Of a stretch of 64,000 bases of DNA, positions 16,727-28,280 are shown one piece after another. The stretch is from Rotaria sp. Silwood1 (lineage: Eukaryota > Rotifera > Eurotatoria > Philodinida > Philodinidae): assembly GCA_905250075.1 (NCBI GenBank), contig CAJNOP010000031.1, positions 931,631-995,630 on the forward strand. The letters are read 5' to 3'. The translations under genes and the position numbers were made by a program. How positions within the stretch are numbered: the first letter of the stretch is position 1; each line of letters opens with the position of its first letter. Below the pieces are notes generated by a model. That model was given only the letters and a program-made list of their open reading frames with translations, had not been told where the DNA came from and did not search any database.

Positions 16727-17970
16727 TTATGTAATAATACGTAATGTAGGTTGTGGTTCATTTAAAGCTCGATCAAATTCATCATCATTATTGTCATCAA
16801 CAAGTGAATAATGTCCTATTGATGATGAATAAGGTATAGTATGAAATTCAGTTTCAGTTGGCATAGCTGTTGGTGTTGTAGTTTTTCGTCTTTGACCTGC
16901 TATTAAACAACATATACATGCACATTGTTCAAGTAACATTTCAAGCCAATAAGGTTCTGTGCAAGCAATTATAAATATTTGTGTTAAATAAAAACTAGCA
17001 CGTAATAATGATGCTAATAAAAATGATTTAAATGTTTCAGCTATATGTTCAAGATAGTATAAATAAATATCATAAAAAATGAGTATACAAAGTAATGATG
17101 TTACACGTATGGTCCATAGTTTTTCTATGGGAGGAATTTGATTTGTAGCACGCATAATATAAAAATAACGTAGAACAAAACCGATTGATATTAATGCTGG
17201 AATAAATAGTATAAAGTATATAACTGAACGAGCTGTAGCAAGTATATATAATTTCGAATAATTATATAAACAGTATTTAGTTGTATATGTTGAATAGATT
17301 AATTTTGAATTATTTTGATAAAATGGTGAAGCGAATGTATAAATAAGAATAATAAAAAGCCAAGTAAAAAGAGTATAAAAATGTAAGAAATACATTGAAG
17401 AAAATCGTACACAATAATATTTTAATGATGGATGTGCATAAAGAAAACGTTCAATAATCATATAAAGAACAAAAAAAATTGGAACCTAAAAAAATTCAAC
17501 ATTATATCGATTTGAATATTTATTTGAAAACTTACTGCTTCATTAGCTGATAATATAACATAATGAAAACGACAGAGACGTACACTAAGTATGTCAAACC
17601 AATGATGTAGAAGAAGAATTAAAGCTGGAATCCATGCAATAAATGCACAAAGAATAATATGAGTAGAAAAATAATCAATTACATTTAAATATGCTCGTGA
17701 ATGAAACATTCTTACAATAAGTGGAATTGCAAGAAGATAAGTTAAAATTGTAAATGTCCAAATAACAACATGAACACTAGTCACAGAATATTTTTCTGGT
17801 TCAATTAAATCAGCTACTTGATGTTTATATAAATCTGTTCCATTAAGTAATCTTTTAATTAATTGATAAAGAGTTTCATTAATTAATGAGGAATTTATTG
17901 ATAATGTCATATTTTGCACTGTTGTAGTTCGCGATGTTGTTGATAACGTTATTGAAGAAGTAGTACTCAT
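16727..17970 (-). CDS. Seven-TM receptor, rhodopsin-like, divergent
   Basis: Two exons, 17970-17536 and 17485-16727, giving 397 aa. The Ser/Thr-rich N-terminus carries NxS/T sites (NMT, NSS, NET, NGT), as expected for an extracellular glycosylated tail. Seven hydrophobic segments follow. TM3 starts after a conserved-type Cys (VRLCRF) and ends IIERFLYAHPS, where ERF takes the place of the DRY box. Extracellular loop 2 has a Cys (KYCLYN) that can pair with it. TM7 ends CTEPYW in the position of NPxxY. The cytosolic tail starts with a Cys cluster (CACICC), a plausible palmitoylation site, and ends acidic. The topology supports a G-protein-coupled receptor of a lineage-expanded type; the ligand is unknown. 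Confidence 0.72.
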
Positions 17971-20900
17971 TTCTATTCGATTATGTTGATGTCGGTGCTG
18001 TTGTTGTTAAGGCTGACAAAAAAAGTTGTATATGTGATAGTCACCTTATCGCCTCTTTTTATCGTATTCAGAAGAAATATTGTGCGTCCTCTGCGTTCCT
18101 TTGTGCGTCTGAATGTGCTGATTTTCGAATAGGTTGTGTAGCGAACGCGTCGCATGCTTGATTAATTTCATTTCTCCTTCTGCTTTCTCTTGACGAGCGG
18201 CAGCGACAGCAGCAGAAAGAGAAAAAGTACAAAATGACGATGTCAGCGAAAAAAAAAAAAGAGAGAAAGAAAAGAACCGAACAGAAGAAAGCATTGAGTA
18301 ATGTTAAAATGGCGTCGACAGTCAGTATAGAATTGCGTATGAATGTGCCGACAAAACTGTTTTATGATAAAGCAGGAACAAAAGCTTTCATCATACACGT
18401 AATGTTCTTTTTCTTTCTCTAAATAAGACTACTAGGTCAACGCCATGCACCGGTATAAAATAGGAATGATGCAGAATAGCTAAATACATCAAATAGATCG
18501 ATCCTCTTCTTAATGTACTTGAAAAAAAAAGCTTTTGCATCCGCTGAAGGTTATCTGTACATTAGTATAGAAAAAAATATTACATCTGTTTTTTTTTTCA
18601 TTGATCACATATGAATATATTCAATCATAAAAATACATCGACAATAGCTGAATATATGTTCAAGTACAATCAAGCGTTGATAGTTCATTACTATGTCATG
18701 TATTGATAGCTATTGAGTGATGATCAATTGATGAAAAATCTAGTTATATCATCAAAAAGAATCAGGTGCATAATACGAAATAGATTAATCACATATCTAT
18801 CAACAAAAGTAGGATTAATATCAAGTTTAATATTGAAGATAAACTTGAAAAGAAATGTTTATCATGGCATTATTTTGCATCAATGTGTGAGAATACATTG
18901 ATGTTTTAAATGTTAAATATTGAAATGATCTTTCAACATAAATCATTTTTATTCATGCCATAAATTTGTTCTTTTTCTACTCATTTGGATTTAAAGTTGG
19001 TTATAAACTATTGCTGCATCATATAATAATGATCAAGATGATCTATTACTAATATTCATCAAGTGTAAATATTTATATAAGGCTGCAATAATTGTTACAG
19101 CACGTACTTAATTCAAATGTTCATTTTCTGTTTGTTAAATAGCAAAGAATCATTATTAATATCCGACTCAATTTTGGCTTCTCATAGAGAGGAATACATC
19201 TATGATGAATATTTACAAAACCATTATCTCAAGTAATCTATGGTCCTTAACGATCGAACGATAGGCTATTCAGAGATAAAATTTTATGACAATCGTATGT
19301 TCTTCCTATGAATTATAAAGAGCAAGCTATAATCAACAAGATTGTCTATCCATATAGACAAAATTGTTACTTGCTTTAATTTAATCAACGGAAATAATTA
19401 ATAAAGCAGTATTTTAGAGTATAAAAATAGAGTCTCTCTGCATGACTAACATACATGTCAAAATCTAAACGTAATCAAAATGACATACTATTATCAAGGA
19501 TATCTTTTATATATATTTTATTACTAGTTCCTTTTGTCTTTTATACTAACCATCTGATAAAAGACGTCTCAAAATCGTATTCAGTTGGCAAAAAATGTAA
19601 ACTACTGGTTGTATATTTAATTATAAGTATTACTGCTGCAATACATCAATCTTTATTTATCTACATATTGATAATATTTCTCTACCAATATTATCAGTCA
19701 AATTACTAAATGTACTAATTTATGTGTATGTCACAGACACTTTTGAATATATGAGTCTATATACATGCCACAGTACTCATCTAATGATAATATTTCATTA
19801 CAACAATCGATTAGCATGTGTTTAAGACAGCACGAATATACTTTTTACTGTTATCTTCGAAACCTTGAACGCAATAGTTATATTGAAAAAAAGCATAAAA
19901 AAAAGAACATGATATTATCTAATAATTTACAGAGATTGATTTTCATTGTTTATTGAAAATAATAACAAATACTCACAAACGTTTCTTATCATCAACAAAT
20001 TATTTTTCTAATCAATAATAATCTCTAGATAGTGGTTTTGTGAAAGAAAAAACAAAGAGAAAAGTATGTTTCTCTTAGGAATTCTTTACAATCAAGTTGT
20101 TATATTATATCAGAATAGAGTTTTGTATTTATTAATTGTTTAACTAATTAATAAGAAAAGACAATCTTTCTTTTTTTTTTGAATTGATAAATGTTTTTAT
20201 TTTTTATGAAATAATTCTTTTTCATTGGATATGTGAGATACTTGCTTAGTACTGTTTTAGATTCAATATCTTTTCATCATTTACGCATTGTGATGCTTTT
20301 ATTGTAACGCAAAAAAAAACAGCTCAGGTCTATTTTCCAGCCATGGGTATATTTGGATTAAGATATAAATGCTACAGTATCAATGAAAAGAATTTCTAAT
20401 TGGAACACAGAATTCAATTAAAATTCTCATGTAATGATTATTTGGTTATTGTAGTATTATAATAAGATAAACAGAATATGAATGTAGACAATGGTAAATG
20501 CGTTTCAAATACAGACCTTTAAAATTCTGCTTATGGTAAAATCTGTCACCTCTTATATTTATGTCATTTTGAATATCTTATTACTTCTGACAGAGAGTGA
20601 ATCACGTCATAGTGAAACAGGAAAAAAATGAAATCATCTTTTATATCGAGATAGGTTTTGTGAAAAGAGATGAAATAAAATTATCTGACACGTACATTTT
20701 CATTTTCTGATAGAGACGTGTGTTTCGTTGAAACATGTTATTATGCTTTGAATGTTATATATGCAAACGACAAAAGCTTCCTAATGAATGTGTAATTCTT
20801 TATGCATGTTTTTAGATAGGCTTAACGATGCCTCGATTCCTACTTTTTCAAAATAATGATTAAATATTTATTGTACTAAGAGCAGTTGCCTCGGGCTGAA

Positions 20901-22231
20901 TCTTTATGTGAGTCATATTTAATCTTGATCAGTCCATCTGATGCTTTTGTCACACTTGATGAAATGCGGGTAATCGAGGTAAGAATCGGCAATGATCGAG
21001 CAAAAATTCGGCAATTTGAGTCTATTCCTGCCAATTCTAAATAGACCAAATAAACCGATCAAAACTGACTAAGTTTCACGTAAAAGCTTAGCTTCAAATG
21101 ACGGTTTTAGATACTGCAAACTTATACTCCTTAGTGTGAAATATCAGAAACTCATGGATTTTTCTTAGAATAAAGATTTCATATGTTTTGTACAGTACAA
21201 TAAAACAAAAAAAATAACCTATGCGATTCGAACCAGACAAAAATCACTGGTAAATCGTCGATAGATCGTTGGATAAAATGGACCCTATACTAACAGTATT
21301 CATCGGTGATGACAAAAAAAAAACCACTGGCACACCAGCAATTAAACAATATCTACTGTCAATATATCAGTTATGGTGAGAACAAAGGTAGGACATTAGG
21401 AATTTGCCCAAAACTTTTTGAGAGAGAAAATAATCAATGCAGTAAATCATGATAGAACTTGCTAATGTTAATGTCAACATTCTCATATAACTTCTATAAA
21501 TATCAATAAAATTACTTCGAACGAGATATGTTTATTCAGGGACATCGTTGCTTATCTGCTTAGTTAGTGAAAGACTAAGTAATCAAAGCTGTACAAAACG
21601 ACAAAAATCTTTTATGCATCTTTCTTCATCTATCAACTTCGATTGCACAATAAGCTTCCTAGAATTAATTTAACAGGAATATAAGCAAGTTATCACCAAA
21701 TCTTTCCGCAATATAAGAACTATTTTATTGAATTCTTCACAATAGAACTATAACCAGGAATGGATAGCAATGAGGAAGTCAAAAGTTTATTATAAATAGA
21801 TTCCTAATTTCGTTTTTCTTCTAGTACAAAATGAGTATGTATAGAAACAGAGTTGTTTCACGGTCTATTATTATCTATTACGATTTTTAACAACAATCAA
21901 GAATTTTTCTTAGCAGCTATTTTACGTAAGTCATATGTCTGTAGAACTTCTAAGTGTGAGCAAAAAGATGGCAGAAAAAATATAATAGTGATACTGAGAT
22001 AGTGATTACAACAAGATATGTCTGCTATATTTACTGGAAGACGGTTCATATATTTGGGAGAAGAAAAAAGTTTCAATATTGCAGTCTAGCAAAAGGACAC
22101 TCATATCTAAAAATTTCTTGCTGATCTGACTTCTTTTTGTTGCAGATTGAAATGATTATAGTCGACTCTTTCTTACTCTATCTTGTATGCATTAAAGAAT
22201 CATAATTGATCATTCCTAATCTAACTATATA
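17971..22231. other. Gene-poor intergenic region
   Basis: About 4.3 kb. The first 300 bp form the 5' flank of the receptor and are less AT-rich. The rest has no supported gene. An 84-codon hydrophobic ORF (19455-19709, plus) with a basic start could be a decayed receptor fragment, but no motif settles it. No tRNA or ordered repeat was seen. Confidence 0.4.
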
Positions 22232-22413
22232 GTATTTTAGGTAACAGTCTAGAACGTCCTTTAAAAAAATGTCCTCGTATTTCATCCTCAGAAAAAATGT
22301 CCTTTAAAAAATGTATTCCATATAAAAAATGTCCTTTCAGTAAAATTTCAAAAACAGTTTAGAATAATGTTGATAAAATTAATTTTATTTATAGTAACGA
22401 ATTAATTTTTATT

Positions 22414-22949
22414 TTATTTTTCATTCGCAACAAAAAAGGAAAGTCCACGTAATAAATCTTGTGCTGTGATTTTGTTATTATTAAATCGATCATATAATTC
22501 TTTCATTCGTTGTTCAGCAATTTCTTGTAATGGTGCTAATTCATTTTCAGCTCTTTGTCGCATTACTTCTTTAAGATTTCGTATTTCCAATTCAGCAGAA
22601 TTTGGTAAATGAGAATGTTCAGTTGTTTTTCCAGAAAAACGCACTAATTCATCATTAAGATTCGTGTGTAAAAGCACATCACAATTTCTATAGCACAACG
22701 CCGAAATTTAATTGTTTGATTTTTATTGAAATTTTTCAGCTGATATTGATAACCATTCATAGTTAACATAGCTTTTCGTTTATTTGATGTTGTTTTTGTA
22801 ATTGTTGGTTTAGGTGAAATTGATAACAATGAAGATGATGATTCAGTTGGTTTTGACGATGAAGATGATGATAAGCAATTTATTGGTTTTGAAGAAGAAA
22901 AAGACGATGATGATGTTTCATCAGTTGATATGGAATCACACGATTCCAT
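22414..22949 (-). pseudogene. FLYWCH-type zinc-finger protein, frameshifted
   Basis: A Ser-rich N-terminus (MESCDSISTD...) leads in frame into a FLYWCH beginning (NGYQYQLKNFNKNQ, KFRRC), then reads out of frame. The second half of the finger continues in another frame from about 22700 downwards: CYRNCDVLLHTN, then TTEHSHLP with the H-x-H ligands, and a conserved-looking helical tail (LKEVMRQRAENELAPLQEI) to the stop at 22414. The gap between frames is too short for an intron, so it is a frameshift or an assembly error. FLYWCH is a zinc-binding DNA or protein interaction module. The gene lies inside the inverted-repeat element and was probably its cargo. Confidence 0.65.
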
Positions 22950-23079
22950 TGAAAAATAATTATTGTGCTTATTTGTAAATTTGTTATAGGTATAACTAAT
23001 CGTACTAGAACATTTTTAGGGAACTCACGTATGTTTTCGAAGAAAATAGTGAGTGTAAATTTTCAGTTCGAGGTTTGGC

Positions 23080-23215
23080 GGCTCCCGCCCACCCCATTAC
23101 GGACGCATAGCAACGGAAAAGAGAACATTACAGACATGCCCCCCATTACAGACACCTCCTATTACACACATCCCACCATTACAGACAACCCCCCATTACA
23201 GACCTTGGCAACTTC
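23080..23215 (+). repeat. Short degenerate tandem repeat (CCATTACAGAC-type)
   Basis: Five to six spaced copies of cccattacagac and close variants occur within 140 bp, in a cytosine-rich strand context unlike the surroundings. The repeat lies inside the FLYWCH element, next to the start of its gene on the other strand, so it may be part of the element's own control region. Confidence 0.55.
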
Positions 23216-23657
23216 GTGAAAAAAAATTCTGCTCCAAATTGAGAGATAAAAATATAGCATTTTCTAATAATCGATTATCTTTAGAAAAGAACTATTATCT
23301 TTTGGAGATTTTAAATATTGGGTATTTTGTCATTAGTATAATGAAACCAAAGATGATATGTGAGTTCCACATTTCAGCCCCAAAGGGGCTGCACTAACAA
23401 GCGTTTTTTTCTTACTTCATTCATTACATTTTAAGATAAATGTCTATGTAATTAATATAAATCTCTAATACGATATGGGTGAACTACACCGACATCTAGA
23501 TACTGGACTAATTTTATTTTAACATCTTCACAAGAAAGTGAAGGACATTTTTCTTAGGGACATTTTTTCAAGGACAAAAATCTGAAGGACATTTTTTCTG
23601 AGGACGAAAATGCGAGGACATTTTTAAAAGGACATTCTAGACTGTATTCGTATTTTA

Positions 23658-23996
23658 TAATGGTATTATCTACAATGTCATGAATATATATTCGATATTT
23701 GTTTCAATTACGATGCGATTAATCAGAAACAATATAATAAAAAAACTTCATTGTTATTTAAAAGAAAAAAAAAATAACCTTTCTTAATTCTCTTAAGTTG
23801 TACGATCATATCTGTTAATCTAAGTACGTCAAATATGCTGAGTACAATAAAATCTTTTGTAAATTTAGTTATATATTATACAATTCTCATTAAACTACAT
23901 CATGTAAACTTTTCTTTCTGTCTAAGTCTGCTTACGTTTTTCATTACAAATTCTTCAGGTTCGGTATTTTTCATTCTAAAAGTTTTCTACAAGATA
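23658..23996. other. Spacer between two transposon-like insertions
   Basis: About 340 bp of ordinary AT-rich sequence with a short hydrophobic ORF that I do not support. Confidence 0.35.
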
Positions 23997-25473
23997 CCCA
24001 TGAAAAATTTTTTTGCGAAAAACCGCTCGAAACCGCGGTTTTACTAACTGCGGTAATCAACGGTTTTCGAAACCGCGAAAGTCAGACCTTGTATGCGGTT
24101 TTTCAAAACCGTCAAGAACCGCGGTAATTTCACACCGCGGTTTTCACCGGTATTCAAAACCGCCTAAAAAGTCTGACTTTCGCGATTTATTTCAACGGTA
24201 ATGATCGCGGTGTACAAATACCGCGGTTTTTGACGGTTTTAAAAAACCGCATAAAAGGTCTGACTTTCGCGGTTTTCTGAACCGCTGGAGACCGCGGTTT
24301 ATTGGGCCGCTATATACCGCGGTTTTCGTAGCCACACCTGACACAGGTATGACCAGACTCACCTGAACTTTCGAAAATATTCAGGTGAGCCGCCCTTCGA
24401 GGGGCACTGTAGTGAGCTTTTAGAAGTTCCATTACCACAAAGTTACATTATAGTGAGAGATAGAATAAGAAAACTTATTTAAAAATTTCATGAAAATAGC
24501 AGGGCACGACATCCTCTTCGTCCTTACACATTCCATTACGATGGTATAAGCACCAGACATAGCGCGGTTCTTCAGCTGAAAACCGCGGTTATCAGTAACG
24601 CGGTTATTCTGCGGCACACCGCGGTTTCTAAGACCGCTGAATACCGAGGTATTTGTCATCGCGGTTACTAATGACTATACCGCGATTTTTGAAACCGCTC
24701 AATACCGTGTTATTTACCACCATAATTTCTGATGGCTGTACCGCGGTTTTTGAAATCGCTTAATACCGTGCTATTTATCACCGCAATTACTGATTTCTAT
24801 ACCGCAGTTTTCGAAATCGCTCAATACCGCGGTATTTGCCACCGCGGTTACTGATGGCTATACCACGGTTTTTGAAACCGCTCAATATCGCGGTATTTGC
24901 CACCGAGGTTACTAATGACTATACCGCGGTTTTTGAAGTCGCTGAATATCGCGGTATTTTTCACCGCGGTTTTTGAAACCGCCCAATTCTTTGCTATTTA
25001 CCACCGCGGTTACTTATGACTATACCGCGGTTACTTATGACTATACCGCGGTTTTTGAAACCACTTAATACCGCGGTATTTGCCACCGCAGTTAATGATG
25101 GTTATACCGCGGTTTTTGAAATTACTCAACACCGCGGTATTTGCCACCACGGTTAGTAATGACTACACCGCGGTTTTTGAAACCGCTCAATTCCGCGGTA
25201 TTTGCCACCGCGGTTACTAAGGACTATACCGCGATTTTAAAAACCGTTGAATACCGGATTATGCAATAGCGCGGTTTCCAATAACTATATCGCAATTTTT
25301 TAGACCGTTGAATACGTCGGTATTTAGAACCGCGGTCCTGAATACGAGCAACGCGGTTTCAGAAAACCGCGGTTCAAAAAACCGCCATCAACCGTGGTTA
25401 TCCAATCGAAACCGCGGTTTCCTCTAGTAAAACCGCGGTTTTGAGCGGTTTTTTGAAAAAAATTTTCCATGGG
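23997..25473. mobile_element. GC-rich MITE-like element built of ACCGCGGT palindromes
   Basis: The ends are inverted repeats of about 48 bp beginning CCCATG (23997) and ending CATGGG (25473), with a TA dinucleotide on both outer sides (23995-23996 and 25474-25475), as expected for a Tc1/mariner-type target duplication. Inside the ends, most of the element is made of SacII-type palindromes (accgcggt and one-base variants) every 15-40 bp. They are less regular on the left (24010-24330) and form a 61-bp tandem array on the right. A core of about 230 bp (24330-24560) is not repetitive. There is no credible ORF. The GC content contrasts sharply with the AT-rich flanks. Confidence 0.75.
24618..25337. 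repeat. 61-bp tandem repeat array, about 11-12 copies
   Basis: The unit reads accgcggtttttgaaaccgc, then tcaataccgcggtatttgcc, then accgcggttactgatggctat, 61 bp in all. Unit starts fall at 24618, 24679, 24740, 24801, 24862 and 24923. Near 24970-25060 the register is broken by a partial duplication of the accgcggttacttatgactat part, then the array resumes. Copies differ by point changes that often hit one arm of a palindrome, and the last copies are more diverged. Each unit holds three ACCGCGGT-type palindromes. Confidence 0.85.
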
Positions 25474-25715
25474 TATTTGACACATATTAATGTTAGTATT
25501 ATGCACAATGAATATGTTCTTAAGAGCGAATGAACGAACGATCTCTGAGTGATTATTCTCTGTCACTGCTCCATCAAAATTCACTAAATGAACGAGTAAG
25601 AAAATGAATGATTAGTCATAATTCTTCAATGTGCTTAAGAGAAAGACTATCGTTGATATTAACAAATAAGACTACGACTAGAGAGAAGCAACAGATAAGT
25701 GGTTAAAGATTAGAG

Positions 25716-26914
25716 CAGTGCTGCCACCTTTTGAAGTCCAAAAAGCAGAAAATCATTTATAAAAAGCAGAAAATGACAGAAATTTTATCATAAAAAAGCA
25801 GAATAAAAAGACAGAAAGCGTTTTCTGTGATATAAAGCTGTTTTGAAACTTTGTCCGAGTATACTAATTAAGTGCTTTCACATCAAATGTTGATCATTAT
25901 TGTACAGAATCAAGAAAAACAATTAATTAACAAATAAACAGGATTATGCAACAAAGTTTCTTTTGAACGTATATTTTTCATCATTTTTAATAAATCTTGA
26001 TTACCTAATCAATATTTATATATTTCAATGCATGATAAGAATGAATTTAAAAGTATTGCTAATAAAGCTGATATTAGTTCTGTTCCTATACAGTTCCTTT
26101 TATCATTTAAAAAAAGTTTCAATTTTCAGAATGCTGATTCCACATAAGGGTCGCTACAAAGTAGAGAATATAAAAGCATACCAGCTTCCTAAAATTTGGT
26201 TATTAAGTGAAAGAATATATAAACATCCATAACTAGTCGGAACTAACAAAAATAAAGATCATTTTTGTACCATTGAAAGAATTATAATCGAACAAAAACA
26301 TTCCCATGTCATCGAAATCGTCACAAAATCGATGATTTTATCGCGTTATGTTAGCGATTAATCGAGAGATTATATCGCGATAAATCGTAAAAATTGGCGA
26401 TTTTTTTTGAATTCTTGCAACAAAAACATAGAAAATGAAAAACCCATATGACTTTGATGGAATAGGTCGACCATATATAGACTATCTGTGTCAACAGCCA
26501 AATCAAAATCGCCGATTATATTGCGATATGCTAGCCCGATTAATTGTGAGATTATATCGCGGTAAATTGTAAAAAACTGCCGATTTTTGCTAATTTTCAC
26601 CGAGAAATCGCCATTTATGCTAAACTTCAACAATATAATCACCAAATGCTAGCGATTAATAGGCGTTTTTTTTAAATGGCGGAGAATCGTCAAAATTAAG
26701 ACGATTTTGAGGACATGGGTTAGTAACTATTGATAAAGATTTTTTTATAATCGTAAAAAATGATCTGTGAGATGAAAAATATTTTAAAAATATAAATTTC
26801 GCAGTATCCAAAAAAGCAGAAAAATTCTCAAAAAGCAGAAACCACAGAAAAAAGACAGAAAAATTTTCAAAAAGCAGAATTTTTCTGCTAAAAGCAGAAG
26901 AGGTGGCAGCTCTG
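25716..26914. mobile_element. Non-autonomous hAT-type element
   Basis: The left end is CAGTGCTGCCACC and the right end GGTGGCAGCTCTG, which are inverted repeats with one mismatch and have the CAG start typical of hAT elements. The host 8-mer gattagag is present exactly on both sides (25708-25715 and 26915-26922), an 8-bp target duplication as made by hAT transposases. Both subterminal regions hold many copies of aaaaagcagaaa and agacagaaa (25740-25825 and 26808-26900) on the same strand rather than mirrored. No transposase remains. A separate palindromic element is nested inside. Confidence 0.85.
26303..26719. mobile_element. Palindromic element nested in the hAT copy
   Basis: The termini CCCATGTC (26303) and GACATGGG (to 26719) are inverted. 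The similarity runs on imperfectly for at least 20 bp (cccatgtc-tc-aaatcgtc) and continues as repeated blocks of atcgcgataaatcg / agcgattaatcg type on both arms. It has no ORF. The outermost six bases, CCCATG, are the same as in the GC-rich element at 23997-25473, but the interiors are different. Confidence 0.62.
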
Positions 26915-26922
26915 GATTAGAG

Positions 26923-28280
26923 ACTCACATCCAAAATATTCTAGGTTGTATATGATGGGAAAACGAGATTGAAAGATCTATGCTTTCTATGTTCGTTTAG
27001 TTAGAAAAATATTTTTGAATCTAGATTCAGAACTCTATTAACCTTTGATGTATTGAGTTGACTTGAAATAGTCATTTAACTCTGACTTAGATATATTTCA
27101 TTCAGGGAAAACATCCGAGAGTGAGAGTGTATCAAAACTAAAATCAAAGCTAGATTGAGAGTGTGAGTCCCTGGGTAAATAAATATTCTCATCTTAAAAT
27201 TTCAATATTTTTACAGTTAGAAATCAACATTCTTAATGCGCAGTTTCGATTGATATTTTTGTATCGACTAAAATGCTCATAAATTTATCTTTCATATAGA
27301 TCAGCAACTGAAATCTTGTCAGATTGATTTCTTATTTTAGGTATTAGTATCAGTTACATCGTATATTTTATTCGTAAAAAAGATACTCATATTTTAGATA
27401 TTACGAATGAAGTTTACAGAGAAGAATCTGTATGTTCATGTAGTGCACGTTGCACCTCAATCAATGCACGAAATATCACATATAATTACCTACCATAGGG
27501 TGTGAGTGTTAGTCTCGTTTTCATCCACACCCTTGTTCGGCTCAATTTATCGTTTCTCTTCGATAGAAGTTCTTCGGGTTGACTCCAGATCCGAATTCAC
27601 ATTTGAAAATTTTAGATCCGATAAACTCTACTTTTCAAAGATAATTATATAGTCTATCTTTTCATTTGAAATAACATTATTTACTCGATATATTCTTCGA
27701 ATGTTTTTGAAGAGACTATTTCACAACAAAATGAATTAAACATCATATTTGATATTCATTTTGTATCTGTGCATTTTTATGAATTTTATTTTCAACAAAG
27801 AACATAACAAGCGAAACAAAAAAAAGATAGAGCAGCACATCGTTCTAGACTATGCACATAAGAAACATATTCAAATTGAAGCAATTTTTATATATCCTAT
27901 GTCTCAATATGAATTGATCTAAGATTTGTACCCTCCAAATAAGTTATATTTTTTAAGAATATTTTATTGTTGTTCTTGGTTGTATACCATCAAAGAAAAA
28001 GTGCATGACAAAAAGATAGTGTTTGAAGGAATAGAGTAATACATTCGTATTCTTCAATACACTTACACACAGGTTTTGTTTGTTCAAAAAAAGAAAAAAA
28101 AGAAAGTAAACAAAAGCCAAAAAGTAATAATGACAACAATCCAGACGCGAACAAAAAAAAGAAAAGTTTACATATATCATTTGAACCAATAAAACCTGAT
28201 AATTAACGATTTTCGACTAGAAGAAAAAAAAAACAAGAGAATCATTAGAATATAAATAAAATTTTAAAAAAATAAAACAA
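26923..28280. other. Intergenic, no gene seen
   Basis: AT-rich sequence. A part near 27500-27630 resembles a piece of the large NMDA-receptor intron at about 54270-54350 and may be a low-copy dispersed repeat. The 3' end of the helicase gene lies at the right edge. Confidence 0.4.

Larger units (their letters stand above)
22240..23649. mobile_element. DNA transposon-like element with FLYWCH gene
   Basis: The ends are inverted copies: acagtctagaacgtcc at the left and its reverse complement with one change at the right. They continue for about 100 bp as runs of a short motif (aaaatgtcct / aggacatttt) at 22240-22340 and 23540-23649. The flanking 8 bp gtatttta is repeated at 22232-22239 and 23650-23657, a candidate target duplication. 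Inside is one broken FLYWCH-domain gene and no transposase. FLYWCH fingers are known from Mutator-like and other transposases and from host genes that were derived from them. The boundaries are inferred from the repeat and the duplication. Confidence 0.68.

Noticed and set aside
19455..19709. 84-codon ORF with two hydrophobic segments
   Set aside because: Could be a decayed receptor piece, but there is no DRY, Cys or Pro signature and no continuation in any frame.
24010..25470. Regular palindromic repeats that look superficially like a CRISPR array
   Set aside because: The units are contiguous 61-bp tandem copies without unique spacers, lie inside an inverted-repeat element, and the host is an animal.
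25963..26232. 89-codon ORF inside the hAT element as transposase remnant
   Set aside because: No hAT dimerisation or DDE motif; hydrophobic composition unlike transposase.
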